Assembly: GCF_051535215.1 (NCBI RefSeq)
Contig: NZ_JBPPLY010000001.1
Coordinates: forward strand, 248,001-312,000
Origin: Nitrobacter sp051535215
Lineage (GTDB): Bacteria > Pseudomonadota > Alphaproteobacteria > Rhizobiales > Xanthobacteraceae
Length of the DNA: 64,000 nt
Direction: 5' to 3'
A program made the position numbers and the translations under genes. Positions within the stretch are counted from its first letter, which is position 1; the number at the start of each line of letters is the position of its first letter. Below the pieces are notes generated by a model that had not been told where the DNA came from, ran no database searches, and worked only from the letters and a program-made list of their open reading frames with translations. Below, piece by piece: positions 62,187-64,000 of the stretch.

Positions 62187-63685
62187 CGGTAGACCCAGAC
62201 CTCGGAGAGGGCCTTGTCGTCCTGCATCAGTGAAGCCCGCAGTTCGACCGGCGTCTTGTCCTTGATCGGCATTTCGAAGCTCAATCGCCAGCCGCCAGTA
62301 TCGGGATTCGGTTGGGTGACGATATTCTTGATCTCCGCCTTTTCGGCGCTGACCGCGCCTTTGACTTTCTTGGGGTCGACCGATTTCAGAATGTCTCCGA
62401 TCAGGTCCAATACGAAAAGCTTGTTGTCACCGCGAATTCCGATGCCGGTTCGGGAAAACCTCGCCAATGCGTGGGACTTCGGCGCATCCGGCCCCCAGTG
62501 CAGACGATAGGTGAAATTATGTTCCCCCTTTGACTGCAGCGCCGATTTTGGATGCCAGAACCCTGCGATATTGTCGTGGATCTCCTCTTTGGTGGGAATC
62601 TCAATCAACTGAACGGATCCTTCTCCCCAGTCTCCGATCGGCTCGACCCACAGACTCGGCCGACGCTCAAATTGTGATTCCAGATCCTCATACGCGAAGA
62701 AGTTCTTCTCCCGCTGCATCAGTCCAAATCCGTGTGGATTGAGGTCGGCAAAGGTGCTGATCTGGAGATCGCGTGGATTGCTGAGCGGACGCCAAAGCTG
62801 CTCGCCCTGCCCATTATAAATCGCAAGGCCATCCGAATCATGGACCGCGGGACGAAAATCGTCGACGTCGTTGCGATCGTTCGGCCCGAAGAAGAACATG
62901 CTGGTCATCGGGGCAAGTCCGGCGTGATCAAGATCGACGCGGGGATAGAGCGACATCTCGACGTCGAACACGGTCGTCGCTCCCGGACGGATGGTGAAGC
63001 GGTAGGATGCAGCGGCACTCTTGCTATCGAGCAAAGCATGCACAACGATCGAGGTCGCATTCGGCGCGGGCTTTTCGATCCAGAACGCCTTGAACAGCGG
63101 AAATTCCTCGCCCTTTGCTTCGCCGGTATTGATCGAAAGACCACGAGCCGACAGCCCGTAAATTTCGCCCTTCGCGACTGCGCGGAAATAGCTTGCGCCA
63201 AGAAACACGCAGACCTCGTCGTAATAATCGGGTCGATTGATGGGAGCGTGGATTCGAAAGCCGGCAAAGCCGAGATCGGCGTCAGGCGGCGGTGGCTTAG
63301 TCTCGCCGAATGAAAAATAATCGGGCCGGTATTGAATCTTCGTCGCCTGTCCGTCCACGACTTCGTAGATGTCAACGCGGTTCTTGTAGAAGAACCCGCG
63401 GTGAAAGAACTGCACCTCGAACGGCAGCTTTTCGCCATGCCACAAGGCATGTTCCGGCAGAAAGCGGATCGCACGGTAGTGATCGTAATCGAGATCCTTG
63501 AACGCGTCCGGAAGTTTGCTATCCGGAGACACGAACTCCTTGCCGGCCGCGTCGCGCGCTAGTTGACGTACGCGGGACGAGCCAAAGGGTTCCGATGCCG
63601 ATGACGCAGCCGAAACTCTCGCATGCGGAATAAGTGCCAAGACCGGCAAGGCGGCCGAGGTTGAAAGAAATTTTCGACGGTTCAA
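62174..63685 (-). CDS. opgG: Periplasmic glucan biosynthesis protein OpgG/OpgD
   Basis: 503 aa. A Tat-type signal MNRRKFLSTSAALPVLALIP is followed by the OpgG fold, with YDHYRAIRFLPEHALWHGEK and FEVQFFHRGFFYKNRVDIYE at the N-terminal half. The C-terminus ends in LSEVWVYRWAP. OpgG/OpgD proteins branch or shape periplasmic glucans. The Tat signal is more typical of OpgD, while the operon with opgH favours OpgG, so the paralogue is left open. Confidence 0.9.
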   Translation of the reverse strand: MNRRKFLSTSAALPVLALIPHARVSAASSASEPFGSSRVRQLARDAAGKEFVSPDSKLPDAFKDLDYDHYRAIRFLPEHALWHGEKLPFEVQFFHRGFFYKNRVDIYEVVDGQATKIQYRPDYFSFGETKPPPPDADLGFAGFRIHAPINRPDYYDEVCVFLGASYFRAVAKGEIYGLSARGLSINTGEAKGEEFPLFKAFWIEKPAPNATSIVVHALLDSKSAAASYRFTIRPGATTVFDVEMSLYPRVDLDHAGLAPMTSMFFFGPNDRNDVDDFRPAVHDSDGLAIYNGQGEQLWRPLSNPRDLQISTFADLNPHGFGLMQREKNFFAYEDLESQFERRPSLWVEPIGDWGEGSVQLIEIPTKEEIHDNIAGFWHPKSALQSKGEHNFTYRLHWGPDAPKSHALARFSRTGIGIRGDNKLFVLDLIGDILKSVDPKKVKGAVSAEKAEIKNIVTQPNPDTGGWRLSFEMPIKDKTPVELRASLMQDDKALSEVWVYRWAP

Positions 63686-64000
63686 ACGAGCTCCAGCAGC
63701 TTAAGCAGCGATCGGTTAAGAACGACGTCGCAGGCGTGGAGTTCCATAAGGCTCCGCAATGTTTGTGGATATCGTGACTTTCAAGATACTCCACGCAATT
63801 GAAAAGGCCAAAACATCTCTGCCAGCTGACTTTCGCCGTTTGCTAGTGCTCATGCCCTGAGGCTGCATGCCGGCATCAGCCGGTCGAACTCTATCAAGGA
63901 AAAGTATCGCCAGAATGGGGTTGGGAAAGCGAAGCCCCATTCACGATTAGGAGGCCGAAGAACGGTCCCGCTAAATGGGTCGGGGACTTCCCGACGGTTG
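63686..64000. other. Upstream region of opgG at the window edge
   Basis: 315 bp with the opgG promoter on the minus strand. No further gene is recognisable before the window ends, and I see no tRNA or integrase that would mark the island's other end. Confidence 0.5.

Noticed and set aside
20632..64000. CRISPR array or integrase gene in the accessory region
   Set aside because: I found no regularly spaced direct repeats and no tyrosine or serine recombinase motif.

Overview
The window looks like chromosome from an alphaproteobacterium of the Bradyrhizobium/Rhodopseudomonas/Nitrobacter/Afipia group (Nitrobacteraceae). This rests on the dnaA-dnaN-recF-gyrB block with rpsT beside dnaA, the high-GC codon use, an Irr-type palindrome before mbfA, and a dispersed repeat family I associate with this group. 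Genus cannot be fixed from the sequence alone.

Layout. (1) About 1-20.6 kb is conserved core: a DUF2778 protein, an Nfu-type Fe-S protein, a universal stress protein, trpS, murJ, a PfkB/adenosine kinase, a pirin, a DUF1330 protein, a FUSC-type transporter, gyrB, recF, dnaN, dnaA, a 1.3-kb gene-free region with one perfect DnaA box, rpsT with a clear terminator, and tRNA-Arg(ACG). Four copies of a roughly 90-bp repeat lie in this part, each downstream of a gene and in that gene's orientation. (2) From the 3' end of tRNA-Arg (20,631) onward the content is accessory, consistent with an island whose far end is outside the window. No integrase is visible.

The accessory part is built of metal-handling modules. 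21.1-27.3 kb: a ChrB-N-domain protein, an MFS carrier, and an RND adaptor plus permease. 27.8-30.5 kb: a copper P-type ATPase divergent from a CsoR repressor across a CsoR-like operator. 30.6-43.1 kb: a copper-resistance run containing TolC, two multicopper oxidases (one fused to a DUF4396 membrane domain), a cupredoxin, a CusF-like protein, CopC, CopD and a DUF411 protein. Interleaved with it are envelope-modifying enzymes: a FemAB-like acyltransferase, an FkbM methyltransferase and OpgC. 43.2-49.0 kb: a tightly overlapping operon FixH-like/CusB/CusA/44-aa membrane peptide/cytochrome c. 49.0-50.1 kb: a graveyard with a decayed czcA fragment and a second frameshifted gene. 50.1-51.7 kb: mbfA with an Irr-type palindrome, and cytochrome b561. 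51.8-58.2 kb: a Co/Ni/Zn/Cd-type module in which two different CsoR/RcnR-family repressors are divergent, one leading adaptor plus CzcA and the other leading DmeF. 58.3-59.6 kb: a GAF/HisKA_2 sensor kinase. 60.0-63.7 kb: opgG-opgH for osmoregulated periplasmic glucan.

Taken together, the island appears to combine metal export from cytoplasm and periplasm (P-type ATPase, CDF, three RND pumps) with periplasmic copper oxidation and chaperoning, and it carries genes that remodel the cell envelope (OpgC/G/H, FemAB-like, FkbM). Whether the envelope genes work with metal resistance is inference from gene order. I did not find a wholly unprecedented system. The most unusual points are the DUF4396-multicopper oxidase fusion, the 44-aa Met-rich membrane peptide inside the Cus-like operon, the paired-repressor node at 56.5 kb, and the repeat family that marks gene 3' ends.
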